Source of the DNA: Spisula solida
Lineage: Eukaryota; Mollusca; Bivalvia; Venerida; Mactridae
DNA: 64,000 nucleotides
Direction of reading: 5' to 3'
Assembly (NCBI GenBank): GCA_947247005.1
Contig: OX365956.1
Location: 751,501-815,500, forward strand
Every line of letters starts with the position of its first letter. The first letter of the stretch is position 1. The notes under the pieces are model-generated. The model was not told where the DNA came from. It did no database searches and saw only the letters and a program-made list of their open reading frames with translations. Both the position numbers and the translations under genes were made by a program. This document shows positions 33,018 through 44,379 of this stretch, piece after piece.

Positions 33018-33776
33018 ATTCCTCTTCACGAACGTAATTTCACCGACGTTCGGGCTATTTTTCCGACTTTTGAAACGCTGACCACCGCTGGTACAAACAC
33101 TGCGGCGTAACCTCGCTAGAAAAAATATTGAATTAAGGAAAGCTAATGTTCGTTGGTAAACGTCAACGTCGTGTTCGTTGAAATTGTTTTAAATGCAAAA
33201 ACTTTGTCGACGTTACGTTTACTTTGTGCTCCGTTTGTAAACGTCCATGAGCACTGAATTAAGTTGCAGTATGTTTGTTTAAGTTAAACTCCGTCGAAAC
33301 GCTGGTGGTGTCGGTGAATTTATCTAACGGGGGCCAACGGGTTTCTGACGCAATAAACGCGATAGTAAGTTTTTCTAGTGTAACCGACGAGTGAGCGAAT
33401 GAAACAATTTAAACGCAACCGATTTCCGTACGACGTCATCAGTAGCTGCTGCACGGCTTTTATTAAAAGTTACACACGTCATCAGTAGCTGCTGCACGGC
33501 TTTAATTAAAAGTTACATTATTATATATATTTACATAATGCGATTCACAATAGCAACATAAACATTATGCCACATCTCGTTTTTAATGTTTTTAGTGTTT
33601 GCCTGACTTTGCCGACCAATCAGCGGGCTTGAATTTCGTTGTCTTATCCCTGAAGACCGTTCTATTTTTCACAATAATGTGTCTTCATCAAGGAGTAATT
33701 TGAAGCTATTGCGCATGTGCAAAGAGACCGTGCCTCTTCGTGAAGCCCGTGCAAGCGAACGTGTTCGGTTATTTAC
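33018..33776 (+). promoter_or_regulatory. CpG-richer, promoter-like region
   Basis: Relative to its surroundings this stretch is rich in CG and ACGT (ACGTTCG, ACGTC, GTCGACG). It contains a 43-bp exact tandem duplication from 33434 (CGTCATCAGTAGCTGCTGCA). At 33710-33721 TGCGCATGTGCA is one base off the palindromic NRF-1 site found in many housekeeping promoters. It lies just upstream of the candidate exon at 33777. Confidence 0.4.
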
Positions 33777-34254
33777 ATGGAAAATGAATGGATGGTATCA
33801 GTAAACCAACAATTCATAAAGAAGGACATCCCTTACGTTGCGTCTAGACGGTAAGTTGAAAATGTACACTTCACAAGGGATAATTTGAGAGGCAGATAAT
33901 GGGTTAGACCACGTTTCGGTGTTACACCAAGCCGTTTCTGAGCTTTAGCGTCTACCCAATGAATGTGTCGTACATCTCCTGAAAATGTATGTTAGAAGTG
34001 TACTTCATGCAGTACATTTTGTCTTATAGGTCAATATGTATACACCAAGATGTACCGTCTAGATGCACCTTTAATAAATGTTATCGTCCATTGGGCCATT
34101 AACCACGATTTCCTCCAGGAAACTGTCCATGTGTATAACAATGAAGAGGCACGAAGACCACGTGTTTCTTGGGTATTCAACTATTGTGGATGGAGCAAAC
34201 ACTGAATCGGTTCGAGTTCGTGAAACAGTCACAACAGTCACGCCGTTGCTTTAG
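33777..34254 (+). CDS. Candidate two-exon small gene (69 residues)
   Basis: The first exon, 33777-33850, starts ATGGAAAATG and ends at a perfect GTAAGT donor in phase 2, encoding MENEWMVSVNQQFIKKD and nine more codons. The second exon, 34119-34254, follows a TTTCCTCCAG acceptor in the matching phase and runs 44 codons to TAG, with KRHEDHVFLGYS and a Val/Thr-rich tail. Total coding length is 210 bp. The promoter-like sequence upstream and the strong splice pair support it. The product resembles nothing I know and has no signal peptide. An alternative is the 5' end of a longer gene with other splice choices. Confidence 0.4.
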
Positions 34255-35042
34255 GTTCAAATTCTGGAAGAAATCGTTTCACAAACTCTAACCTATACGT
34301 AGTGCATATAATATTGAATTATGAATTAATATGTGTTGAGTTTGTGTTTAAATGAATTAATCGCTTTACACAATCCCATGATCTGAAAGATCTATAATGT
34401 GTGTCTGGATATATATTTATAGTGTTTAATTATAAATTGAACACCTCTCGTTCTGAAAAGGTTTAATGTAAAACCACGCATTTTATCTAAAGGTAACTAT
34501 ATTTATACGTTAAACGCTTTTATAAACGTACTTGTATGTACAGGTAGAAATGGGGCTATCGGACAATGAAGTCATGGTTTATGATTTGAACTTATTTTGG
34601 TACCCGTGTTAACTATATGTGTTTATCGACGGGCTTTAAATATTGATTAAAGAACCAGCACCCTTAGCTACGTGTTCAATGTTTACGATATAAAACTAAC
34701 ATGAGTGTCTAGACGATCGTCGAGGGCGGCAGTACGAAGGAATAATTGATTAAGGCAGTGTTAACTATCATTCCGCTTGGGTTTATATTGAGTATTATGG
34801 ATTTTCGTTTTGTTGAAAAATATCAAGATGCTTAACTGACTCTACGTGTACAGACACACTCGATGTGACAGTATACATATAATAACGTAAGTCAATACAG
34901 CTATTTTAGAGTTTTTGTTAAACCAGTGTCCAAGGATACGGGCCTGCACGACTAGCCAACCCTACCCACATTTGCTAGTCGAACGGCACTTTTTCAACAT
35001 GCCGAAATATGGCTTTTATTTATAACATAATAGAATACTTGT
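34255..35042. other. Intergenic sequence with one dispersed-repeat fragment
   Basis: At about 34930-34985 GACTAGCCAACCCTACCC and flanking bases match 48930-48990 in the opposite orientation, marking a dispersed element. I see nothing else. Confidence 0.4.
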
Positions 35043-37415
35043 CTTTCCTTTCGATAAAATAAATTATTATTACCCAATAGCAAAGGTTTTACCTACTTAT
35101 CGCAGCAAACGATCGTCAAAACCGCCGATTGAAATTGTTCGTTTTAGTTGTTTAACGGTACAGGCTAAAATCAATATTTTCAATAATATATCGTTGTCGT
35201 CATGCGACTGCACGAAGTGTTCTCACTTGATATTTCATACAGTAATAAAATAATTTGTTTTTTAAAATATTTTGTAATATATCTTTGTTGTATTTTGTAA
35301 ATTGACAAAATTTATAGAGGTACTAAATAACAATTTGCATAATACAAAGCATTGCTTTATTGTGGGGATCTTGTAAATTTTCTGTCTCTCATGTTTACCA
35401 TAAAACAGTCTGTGGAAGTCGTGAATCAAGTTGTTACCATAGGCAGTCAGCACGTACCCAAATACTACCCCGGCTAAATCGGATTTTACCACTGTTTACT
35501 ATGTTATGACAGGTTACTTTCAATATTTCCGATTATAAAAGTGCATGTCACATTTGTAGCCGTGTAGGTTTATTATTCATTGAAATGGTATATTACGGGT
35601 ATCAACGTGTAGCTACTATATTTTACTTTCAGGATATATCAACACTTTAGTCCTTAGATACACATCCGTTTACACACCGAACGTCAGAATCAAGAATACA
35701 ATTCCTTAATTAGGTCGCTAACTAAGACGTTCAGCAAAACCCAGATTTTCACGCTTGTAAACGTGAATTTTGCCTTGAAACAGAATGTATGCTTCACAAA
35801 CGGGCCTAGCTAGTCATCCTTTTAGTTCGTGTAACTAAATAATTTACCTCACATGCCAATTAAACATCGCAATATTTCACTAGATCGATAATTAAAAAAA
35901 ATGTACGAAATTCGCCACCGTCAATTTCCAATTTTATTTAGTATTCCGATAACCCTTTGACCTCAACAGATTTCGAAGCGATCGTTTGATTGGCTAGAGT
36001 GTGTGTCACGTCATTCATAGTTGTTCAATCGTGTAAGCTCTGCCATTTCCGTTTGTGTCCGGTGTATATACTGAACTTCTTAATTGATGACCAAAAAAAA
36101 TTCGCGATTTGACTTATATTGTGTTAAGGGTGTGTATTTCAGGACTAAACTGTTTATATATCTGGAAAGTAAAATATCTTCGCTACACGATGATACTTGT
36201 AAGATAGCATTTGAGTGAATAAATAAAAGAATACGACAAGTTATATGACAGGCACTCCATTCTTCGTGATTCACCTTTCTTATATAGGTAAACAATGAGA
36301 AGGTTGAATTGACTTCAATGTGAAGTAGTAGGGTACGTGCTGGCTGCCTATGGTTGTTAACCTAACAAGTGTTACGGTCGTATATTCAATCGTCGTATAG
36401 TGGATATTGCATGCTTACTTACTTAAATAATCAACAACAAAATACCAAACTCAGATAATTAATTTTAATTGTTACTTTATCATAAGTGAATAAAACTCTC
36501 TCCTAAAAATGCACAGTCACTTAAAGTTCCTACAATAATTTAGTACTTAGTTAAATCGACAAACAATCTAGAAAATAATAATAATTTTGAGCATAAGGTT
36601 TCCAAATTTGAGAACAGCTATTAAATTAAACCAAAACCCCAAACCCTGAATACCCCGGAGAGCGTAAAGTTGCGCCTCCCGAAGATTCCAACATGCTAAC
36701 CCATGACTACTCCCTAACTGTTCTCCCTAGCTGTTCTGATCCTGCTTATCAAAGACCCCGCTCAAATATAATATTTGCCGGATATGTCTTGGCCTCCATA
36801 CGTGGCCTTTAATGCAAACAGTCACGTCAAATAGACAAGTTTGGAACCCTTCACATAAGATGTTCTAACCATCTAATAATGATAAGTAATATCCCTAGAT
36901 ATGACGAGTCACCTGACATTAGTCTCGCCTGGAAGATAGAAACAGTGTGCCAGATAAACTGTAAAGTATAATAAAGTAAATGACCGAGTTTTTGGTACTT
37001 TAATATTCATAGATGTATTTTATAACAATTTGCATAATACCACGCATGTTTAATTAACATGCGTGATAATACATTTACCGTATAGAACCTGTGGAAGTCG
37101 GAAAACATATGTACTGTATAATCATTAATAATAAAAGTTGATGCTATTTCATTTATTCAAAGTCTCATGGACACACTGTTCTGTGTACGTTCCAGATGTC
37201 GCGTCCGGTTGAACTCAGTATGAGGGCATCCGAAAACGCACGTGTGGTCAAGAATGTGACGACAACGATAATATACCGGAAATACCCACATTGGCCTGTA
37301 CCGTTAAACAACTATTAAAACGTTCAATTTTAATCGGGTGTTTTAAAATGTTCTGCTGCAACAAGGTGGTATAATTGTTAATATTGGGTTGATAATAATT
37401 TATTTGATTGCTATC
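35043..37415. repeat. Composite inverted-repeat region, 2.4 kb
   Basis: The outer arms, 35043-35168 and 37288-37415, are diverged inverted repeats sharing TAGTTGTTTAACGGTACAGG and AAATAAATTATTAT. Inside, the block 35340-35475 (ATAACAATTTGCATAATAC, CTGTGGAAGTCG) recurs directly at 37020-37105, and its end (CATAGGCAGTCAGCACGTACC) is inverted at 36332-36366. ACCATTTCCGTTT recurs at 36040 and 37500. No coding frame is supported. It is either an old composite transposon or several overlapping elements. Confidence 0.55.
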
Positions 37416-38039
37416 AGACAAAAACAGTCTATCATTTCATAAATTAACGCCGTATTTTGGCATGTTGCAAAAATGTGCCGTACGACCAATCGTAAAAGCT
37501 CGACCATTTCCGTTTATCTCCGGTAAATAACATTCTTGACCATACGTGCGTTTTCTATTGCAATGCATAAACAAAGCCGAGGTGATCAGAATGCCGTACG
37601 ACTAGCGATAGACAGGTGCCGCGGTCCGATTGCTTTCTGACGTCGCAATATACGGACCGGTATTGGCTAATATACTGGATTCCGTTCCTGTGCAACTTAC
37701 GCCCGAAACCAGGGAACCAGCGTAAATTGCAAATGGCGGCGTTTATTTGAAACACCTAGTGTAACATTTTAGCCGATATTTCTGCGAAATAGGTAAGTTG
37801 AGTATTGAAGTTACATTTGTTTGTTCTCAGACATATTTTTACTGTTGAAGACGCGAAGAAATTGATGCTTGAACTTGTATTTGCTGAGAAATATCCGATC
37901 AAATGCGTGATGTCTAATGAATTTAGACTCGTATTTTTGTGCGTCTTAATCAGCATATGATATACAAATCTGTGTGTTATACACAGATCGGGCGATATAA
38001 TAGACCTGATCAGTATTATCATTCCTTTAAACTGTTAGA

Positions 38040-38910
38040 ATCCGTCAAAATGATGCTCAATTTTTTTGTAGGTTCGACAGAGTTTCCGGGTCATTTTGAT
38101 GCCTAGCTTAAGTAAATCGGTCCACAAATAAAAATTGAGCACCATTTTGAATAGACCCATGTTTAGTGCTGTTTTGTGCGCCGTCTGACCAGGTCAGACT
38201 TTTAAACACCCACTTAGTCGTTTTTTACATTAATGAAAATGATGCTCATTTATAATTTAAAAACAGTAAAGCTTCAGGTTCAATTTGATCTATTACTCAA
38301 AGAAATCGGTCAAAAACTGCAAAATGAGCACCTATTTGAATAGACCTATGTAGGGGTGTTGGGCTAGACTCCACCAGATTATCTCAGTCATAAGACAGCC
38401 AATTGGTCAATGTTTGCATCCATTATTTTTATATTTTGTTCAGTAGAGTGGTAGGCTCATTTTGGTGTATAATTTATTGAAATCGGGCAAAAAATGTTGA
38501 ATTAGCACCATTTTTAATACACATAGAATTAGGTGCCGCAGACTCAGCACTGTCTGTAGGCACCCATTTGGTCATTATTTGTATTCATGAAAATTATTGA
38601 GCTATTTATTTAAGTTTAACAAAATCTCAGGTTCATTTTGGTGCATAATTAATTGAAATCGGTCAAAAACTGTAAAATGAGCACCTTTTTTTATAGACCG
38701 GTGTACAGTGGTTTTGTTGAGATGCTATCTGATTAGCTCAGTTAGTACACACACATTTAACTTATTGTCAAATGTTAGCATCAATGAAAATTATGCTCAT
38801 TTTAAAGTTAAGTTCAGTAGAGTTTCAGCTTTATTTTGATGTGTAACTTTAATACTAAAATCTGTCAACAAATAAAAATTGAGCACAATTTAAAGAAAAC
38901 TAAGTGGTTT
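38040..38910 (+). repeat. Degenerate tandem array, about 175-200-bp unit, 5 copies
   Basis: The phrase AAATCGGTCAAAAACTG-AAAATGAGCACC or its variants recurs near 38114, 38303, 38477, 38656 and 38860. Each is preceded by TGATGCTCATTT and CAGGTTCATTTTGGTG-like segments. The heavy divergence shows an old array. Confidence 0.8.
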
Positions 38911-38939
38911 GAGGTTAAATTAATTAGGCTGGTATAATG

Positions 38940-39700
38940 AAATTTGACTTTACTGGTACATTGTAGTTGCACATGTATCTCTTTAGTGGTTTACAGCCAT
39001 AGCCATCAAACTTTACAGAAATATCACAACCATGTGTAATTGTACTCCTAGATATGTTGATTCAGATCCATCCAATATTAGCAGAGTAATGCCTAATGGC
39101 CCTTGAAGTGCTGAAAAGTTGTGAAATTTGGCTTGTTGCACACATACCAGTAATTATTAATTTTTTAGCTACATACATCAAACTTCATAGAAATGTTGAT
39201 TAGCATGTAAGTTGTGCACATGGCTATTCTCATTTAGATTCATTCAGTTTTAGCAGGGTTATGGCCAGATTCATCCAGTATTAGCAGAGTTATGGCCCTT
39301 GAATTGATGAAAATCGCAAAACTTTGGTTGTTACAATATAAAAATTGGCTTGCGTATACATTTAAAAGTATTTGAGCTGCAGTCATGAAAGTTTATAAAG
39401 ATATTGGTCTGCATGTGCAGTTATGCTCTTGGGTATTTTGAATTTTAAAATTCAAATTCACCCAGGATTAACTCTCTGAGTTAATATGCCCCCATCTTTG
39501 ATGAGGGGGTATATTGCTTTGCACATGGATGTTGGTCATCAACAGTAGATGCCCCTTATTGTAGGTCAGTAAGTCAAAGGTCAAGGTCACTGTGACCTTA
39601 ACCATTCCTGACTTTTTGGCTGCCATGTGAGTATACATGTTTTACAAACATCTCTTGTTGCCCTTGAAATGATGAAACTGTTGGAACTGATCCGTAGAAG
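38940..39700 (+). repeat. Dispersed bivalve-type repeats
   Basis: It contains repeated TAGCAGAGTTATGGCCCTTG phrases (39055-39310) and a second family with TGCCCCCATC, GAGGGGGTATATTGCTTTGC and AAGGTCAAGGTCACTGTGAC (39485-39660). No coding frame is supported. Confidence 0.65.
39584..39598. promoter_or_regulatory. Perfect AGGTCA-nnn-TGACCT palindrome
   Basis: AGGTCACTGTGACCT is an exact inverted repeat of the nuclear-receptor half-site with a 3-bp spacer, the vertebrate estrogen-response-element consensus. It lies within a dispersed repeat, so it is a sequence match and not evidence of function. Confidence 0.6.
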
Positions 39701-41339
39701 GTTTTGAACCTTCTTCTTTCTTAACTACTCGGAGTGGTCACAGGTGTTATGATTATTGGATATTATTAGTTTAATTAATTATAATAGCTAGCTCAATAGT
39801 TGTTAGGAAGTTGTATTATGTATGGCTTTTCTTTTTCAGCTAAACTTCTTGATTAATGAAACAACTGGACCAAATACATCACAACTTATATGTTATCTTA
39901 ACTCTTGTCCAATCTATGGTTAAATGGTCTCCACAGGGACATGCAACTTGAGCAATGGATTTTTCATACATTCAGATAATTGTCCAGGTAAGAGGTTTCC
40001 AACTTCAATAGCATTTTACAAGTTTAGATATTTAGGTCATATATATAATTATGCTGTTTTCACATGTAAGCTTTACATAAGGGACTCCCTTATTTGGCTG
40101 TATTGTCCTGATTCATATGTCATATTTATGACCCTTAATTGGAATAAAATGTATCTTATCTTCCGCTCTTTAAAATTGTGATCTCCCGCTTAGCGGCTTT
40201 GAAGAAAACCATCCTAATTGTTTGCTGCAGGGTAAAGTTGTAAGCTGAATATTTTTTAAATTTTTTATTACTTGTAAAATCATTATTATTAAATTGTTCT
40301 TTTTAGGACAGAATCAATAAGACGAGATACTCCGATCACTGATTTGTCGTAGTGACAGTATAGAATTCCAAGTAAGTTACATTCAATGGACAGGCCACCA
40401 TATTGAAACTTTTTTATTTATTTCACCAATTATTCCAATCATAATACTAATCATTTATAAATAAACGTGCAATATTGCAATCCATGCTCATGGCAAGGCT
40501 GCCGGATGAGCGTTTGGTTGGCTCTGGCTCAGACGAGATGAAGAGACATGGAAGTCAGCTTAGATGGATCAATGGATGATCACCACTGTTTACATCACCA
40601 TCAAAAGGATGTTTTGAGTAAGGGTGAAACACCTAGCTGATGACAGATACACCCTCGGCTGATGATGTCTATGTTCATTGCTCTAACTTCTGTATTAAAT
40701 GCACATAAATATAGAACAATAATTTAATTCCATGTCCTTTGACTATATAGATTTCTTAAATTTCTTTAGCCTAGAATGAATGTGAAATTAAGAATGTGAT
40801 TAACCTTATACATTAACTGCTGAGTATGACTATGTGTGATGTTATTGAGAAAATATTCAAAATGTTGTTTGTATTCATTACAGTACTGGCAGGGTTATGG
40901 ACCATGAATTAATGAAACTCCTTCTTCGATAGTGAAGGTAGACCATCAAATGGGACATCAAGGTATTTGAATCAAGTTTATAAGCTGTCAGTGTATTAAC
41001 TAACCCTGGACTAATGGAGACACGTTTTGATGCATCTATCATACTCCATGCATGAGCATATTTATACATTTGGATGCATCAATGTCATACAGTATGTATG
41101 GTTTCTAGTAACTCGAGTGAAAATAGTGAGCACGGTATCGATATGCAGTAAACCCCTTTAAACTTTGTTTGCGGGGTATAAAGACTTAGTATAGAGTTTA
41201 AATTAATAGCAAAATAGAGAAAATGGGCGTAATAAATTGTATTCTTAAGTTAAAAAATACCAGTTTCCGAGGATAGCTTTCAACAATTCAGCTGTTCAGC
41301 CACCCTTTGACATTTTAACTTCCCTGGTTGTTGGGCTAC
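39701..41339. other. Intergenic or intronic sequence
   Basis: It contains the candidate exons of the possible non-coding transcript and a small repeat-derived segment at 40885-40940 (CAGGGTTATGGACCATGAAT). No coding frame is supported. Confidence 0.35.
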
Positions 41340-41600
41340 CTAAGCAAACCTGCGTTTGAGTCTCCCTGGAGACTAATTCGCACTTAGTTTATGTACAGCC
41401 AACATCGGGATATGGCGCCCAGGAATATCGAACATGTATAGATACTGCCCTCACATGCACCAATTCACACCTTGTTCAAGTGGAGCATTTTGGATTATTC
41501 TTGCTCAGAGAAATTAAGCAGTGGCGTAAACGGGGATCAAACCCTGGGACCCCTCAATCCTGAAGCGTGCACCCTACCTCTAGGCCAACACTCAGACTTT
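41340..41600 (-). mobile_element. tRNA-derived SINE, minus orientation
   Basis: Read on the minus strand, 41597-41528 has a box A-like TGGCCTAGAGG and a box B-like GGGTTTGATCCCC at tRNA-like spacing, followed by a non-coding body. The 3' boundary is approximate. Confidence 0.55.
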
Positions 41601-41783
41601 GTTTTATTATTGAGTTCATTTTACTGTAATGTAGTAAGTAGACCTGGGATCTATGTAGGGAAGAGTTAATGTTCATGTGGTTATCCTATGGTATTAAGTT
41701 CACTTCAACTTGCATATAGATTTAAATAGAAGCAGTAACTTAAAATAATTCAATGTATGATGCTTTCATTATAGTTTTATATA

Positions 41784-42177
41784 ACAGGGTTCCCCCAAAT
41801 TTTCAAGACAAAATTCCCTGACTTTTTCCCTGACCACAGAGCACTTTTCCCTGACTTTTTACAGCGATCGGGCGACAGAGCATTTTTTTGTTCGAGCAAA
41901 ATATGGCAATAAAATAGAGAAAATGAGTATTTGCTTTAAATGCAACAAAAAAGTCAGAGTTAGCAAAGCGAGCGAGGAATTTTTCAGTCTTAGGTATTTC
42001 TGCATAGGAATTCTGGAAATGTCACTTATCGACAGCTTCAATGAAAAATTCCCTGACTTTTCCCTGACTTTTGCTCAATTTCTAGATTTCCCTGACTAAT
42101 TCCAAAATTCCCTGACTTCCCTGACCTTGAGAAAATTATATTTTTTCCTGACTTTTCCCTGACCGTGGGAACCCTGT
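41784..42177. mobile_element. MITE-like element rich in TTCCCTGACTTT
   Basis: The ends ACAGGGTTCCC and GGGAACCCTGT are inverted repeats. The subterminal regions repeat CCCTGACTTTTCCCTGAC many times. It is non-coding and about 394 bp long, with ATA at both edges. Confidence 0.75.
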
Positions 42178-42493
42178 ATAACTGATTTTGTATGTTTTGA
42201 ATGTTTAAGAAATGTTTGATATTTCAGGTCTTATCAGGAGTTTCTTCAGTGTAGCCAGCTATTGTTGCAGTTTCAACCACATATATATCTGAAGTCAAAG
42301 TGAAGAAAATTGTTCTATCCTGACGGATCCAGCCAACCAATTCAATCTGTTAGACATACTTTTTTTCGATTAACATGTCCACTAAAATACTGCTTTTTGT
42401 AACATATTATGTACAGTGACATTATATACATGAAATACCTCATAAATTCACGAATTCAAATTGTCTTGATTTAATATTTAAATTTACACATTA

Positions 42494-42868
42494 TATAGAG
42501 GATATGTGTTGATTCTGGGGCAAGATCAAAATTTATTTCACCGAGTGATCACAGACATCAATATTTTCACGAATTGGGTAGCCAGGAGTGAAAATGTATT
42601 CTTCTGTGAAAACAAGTGAAATAAAGTTTGATCTTTCACCAAAAGTGAACAGATTTTCTGTTTATTATATGCTTCAATTTCTCGTTTAAATTAATGGTAC
42701 AGTAATTGGCTTAATTGGGAAAAAGACGATAAAATTAGAATGTCACGTTAAGGCGTCTATAATGACACCATTTCTTTTTCTGTATGGTAATGGAACCAGC
42801 TTCTAAAACAGTGAAAATGAAAAAATGGTAATTTCACTGATAAATCTCCATAGATAGCAAATAATAAA
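42494..42868 (+). repeat. Dispersed element family B, copy 2
   Basis: The same order of blocks as 12062-12457: TAGAGGATAT, TTTCACCGAGTGATCAC, GGAACCAGCTTCTAAAACAG, GATAGCAAATAATAA. Confidence 0.75.
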
Positions 42869-43509
42869 TTCAATGTAATCCTTAAGAATGTTCAATATAG
42901 AATATCATGGTAACCAGGTGATCACTTTTATGCTCCCACCAAATATTTGGGGGGGGGGCATATAGATTTGCCCTTGTCTGTCAGTCTGAAAATTTTGTGT
43001 CGTCTGTAACTTAAATATTTTCGCAGTTGATGAAGGCATTGGTTTCAAACTTGACATAATTGTTTACCATCAAAACACCTTACATTGTCATGCCTGTCCA
43101 TTAATACCCTTGTTATATAGTAACAACAATTAACATATTGGGACTGATTATGGCCATCATGCATTTGATTATCACCTATCCGCCTGGGCCGCAATCTCAC
43201 TATCAGAATTGGACTGCTTGAACAGGTGCACTTACGTTATCCATGTAAACGTGACGTCACGACGGAGCCAAATTGATGTACGTTGTCTAGATGTAAGATT
43301 TCTTTAACAGTTTGATTGACTGTTTGAGCACAGACTTGTTTCTGTAACTTGATCTAGTTTATACTGGATACATATGCAAACTCTACAGAAATTTCACTGG
43401 ATCAAAATTCAACGAAAGCCAATGCACCCTCTATTGCAGAAGGTTTTTATACGCCCGTTGAAAACGGGACGTAATATGTGAACACCCTTGGCTTGTGCGG
43501 CGGCGTCCA
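42869..43509. repeat. Dispersed repeat fragments, no gene
   Basis: It starts with a TGCTCCCACCAAATATTTGG palindromic box and a G10 run, followed by TTGATGAAGGCATTGGTTTC-type repeat text, then GC-richer unassigned sequence. No frame is supported. Confidence 0.45.
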
Positions 43510-44085
43510 GTAATTTGTCTGTACTCTAACGCAAACAGTTTTCATCTGATCATCTTCAAACTTTGTGACAATGCTTATGGCCATATTATTATTTGCTTTC
43601 AATGGATTACGGCGATTTTTCAGTGAAAATAACAGTGAAATTACCACTTTGTTATTTTCACTGTTTTAGAAGCTGGTTCCAGTATCGTTCAGAAAAAGAA
43701 ACGTAACGTCAACGACGCCGGGCTTTAAAATGTACGTTACGTCATCATGACGTCACAATTGTCACGTCGTGACGTTCCAATTTCGACGTGATTTTTCCAA
43801 TTAGGCCAATTACGGTTCCCTTTTAAGAGAAATTGAAGCATATAATAAACAGAAAATTTGTTGATTTTTGGTGAAAGATAAATTTTATTTCACTCGTGAT
43901 CACATAAAATTATATTTTCACTCGTGGCTACGCCACTCTTGAAAATATTGATTTTCTGTGATCACTCGGTGAAATAAAATACGATCTTACACCAAAATCA
44001 ACAAATATCCTCTATATATCTAGGCCAAGTTCGATTATAGGCCAAATCCTTATTGGGTTATGGGCCTTTAATTACCAAATAAGTA
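43510..44085 (+). repeat. Dispersed repeat family C, interrupted by a family B copy
   Basis: TTCATCTGATCATCTTCAAA to GCTTATGGCCATA is followed by a complete family B element and then resumes at TATCTAGGCCAAGTTC. The neighbouring copy at 44088-44320 gives the uninterrupted order. Confidence 0.75.
43586..44017 (-). mobile_element. Dispersed element family B, copy 3, nested
   Basis: The reverse complement of the 12062 and 42494 copies: TTATTTGC at the left, CTGTTTTAGAAGCTGGTTCC, then TCGGTGAAATAAAATACGAT and ATATCCTCTATA at the right. It is inserted into family C, which makes the insertion boundaries visible. Confidence 0.75.
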
Positions 44086-44087
44086 AG

Positions 44088-44320
44088 AAATTGGCCTTGT
44101 CTGTACTCTAACACAAACATTTTTCATCCGATCATCTTCAAACTTGGTGACTATGTTTATGGGTATAATATCTAAGACAAGTTCAATTGTAGGCCAAATC
44201 AGCCTAGGCCTTCTTGGGTTATGATCCTTTGATTAAAAAAATGTTGGATTGTTTGTTTTTTTCATTCACCATGCCCCAAGATGGGCGTATTTTGTGACAT
44301 TTTGGCATTCTTGTTTATAA
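44088..44320 (+). repeat. Dispersed repeat family C, uninterrupted copy
   Basis: It runs from TTGGCCTTGTCTGTACTCTA through CTTCAAACTTGGTGACTATG to TGGGCGTATTTTGTGACATT. It serves as the empty-site reference for the two nested insertions. Confidence 0.75.
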
Positions 44321-44379
44321 TGACCTGCTCTTTTACCCCAGATGACCCAATATTGAACTCTGTCTACAGATAGTCATTG

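Larger units (their letters stand above)
37730..42300 (+). ncRNA. Candidate spliced non-coding transcript
   Basis: Strong splice signals define possible exons: one ending at 37792 (donor GTAAGTTG, with CAAATGGCGGCG just upstream), 39840-39987 (acceptor TTTCTTTTTCAG, donor GTAAGA), 40307-40371 (acceptor TTCTTTTTAG, donor GTAAGT) and one starting at 42228 (acceptor TGATATTTCAG). All three frames of the 39840 exon contain stops, so the chain is non-coding or a 5' untranslated series. This is a signal-based guess; spurious splice sites are common. Confidence 0.25.
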
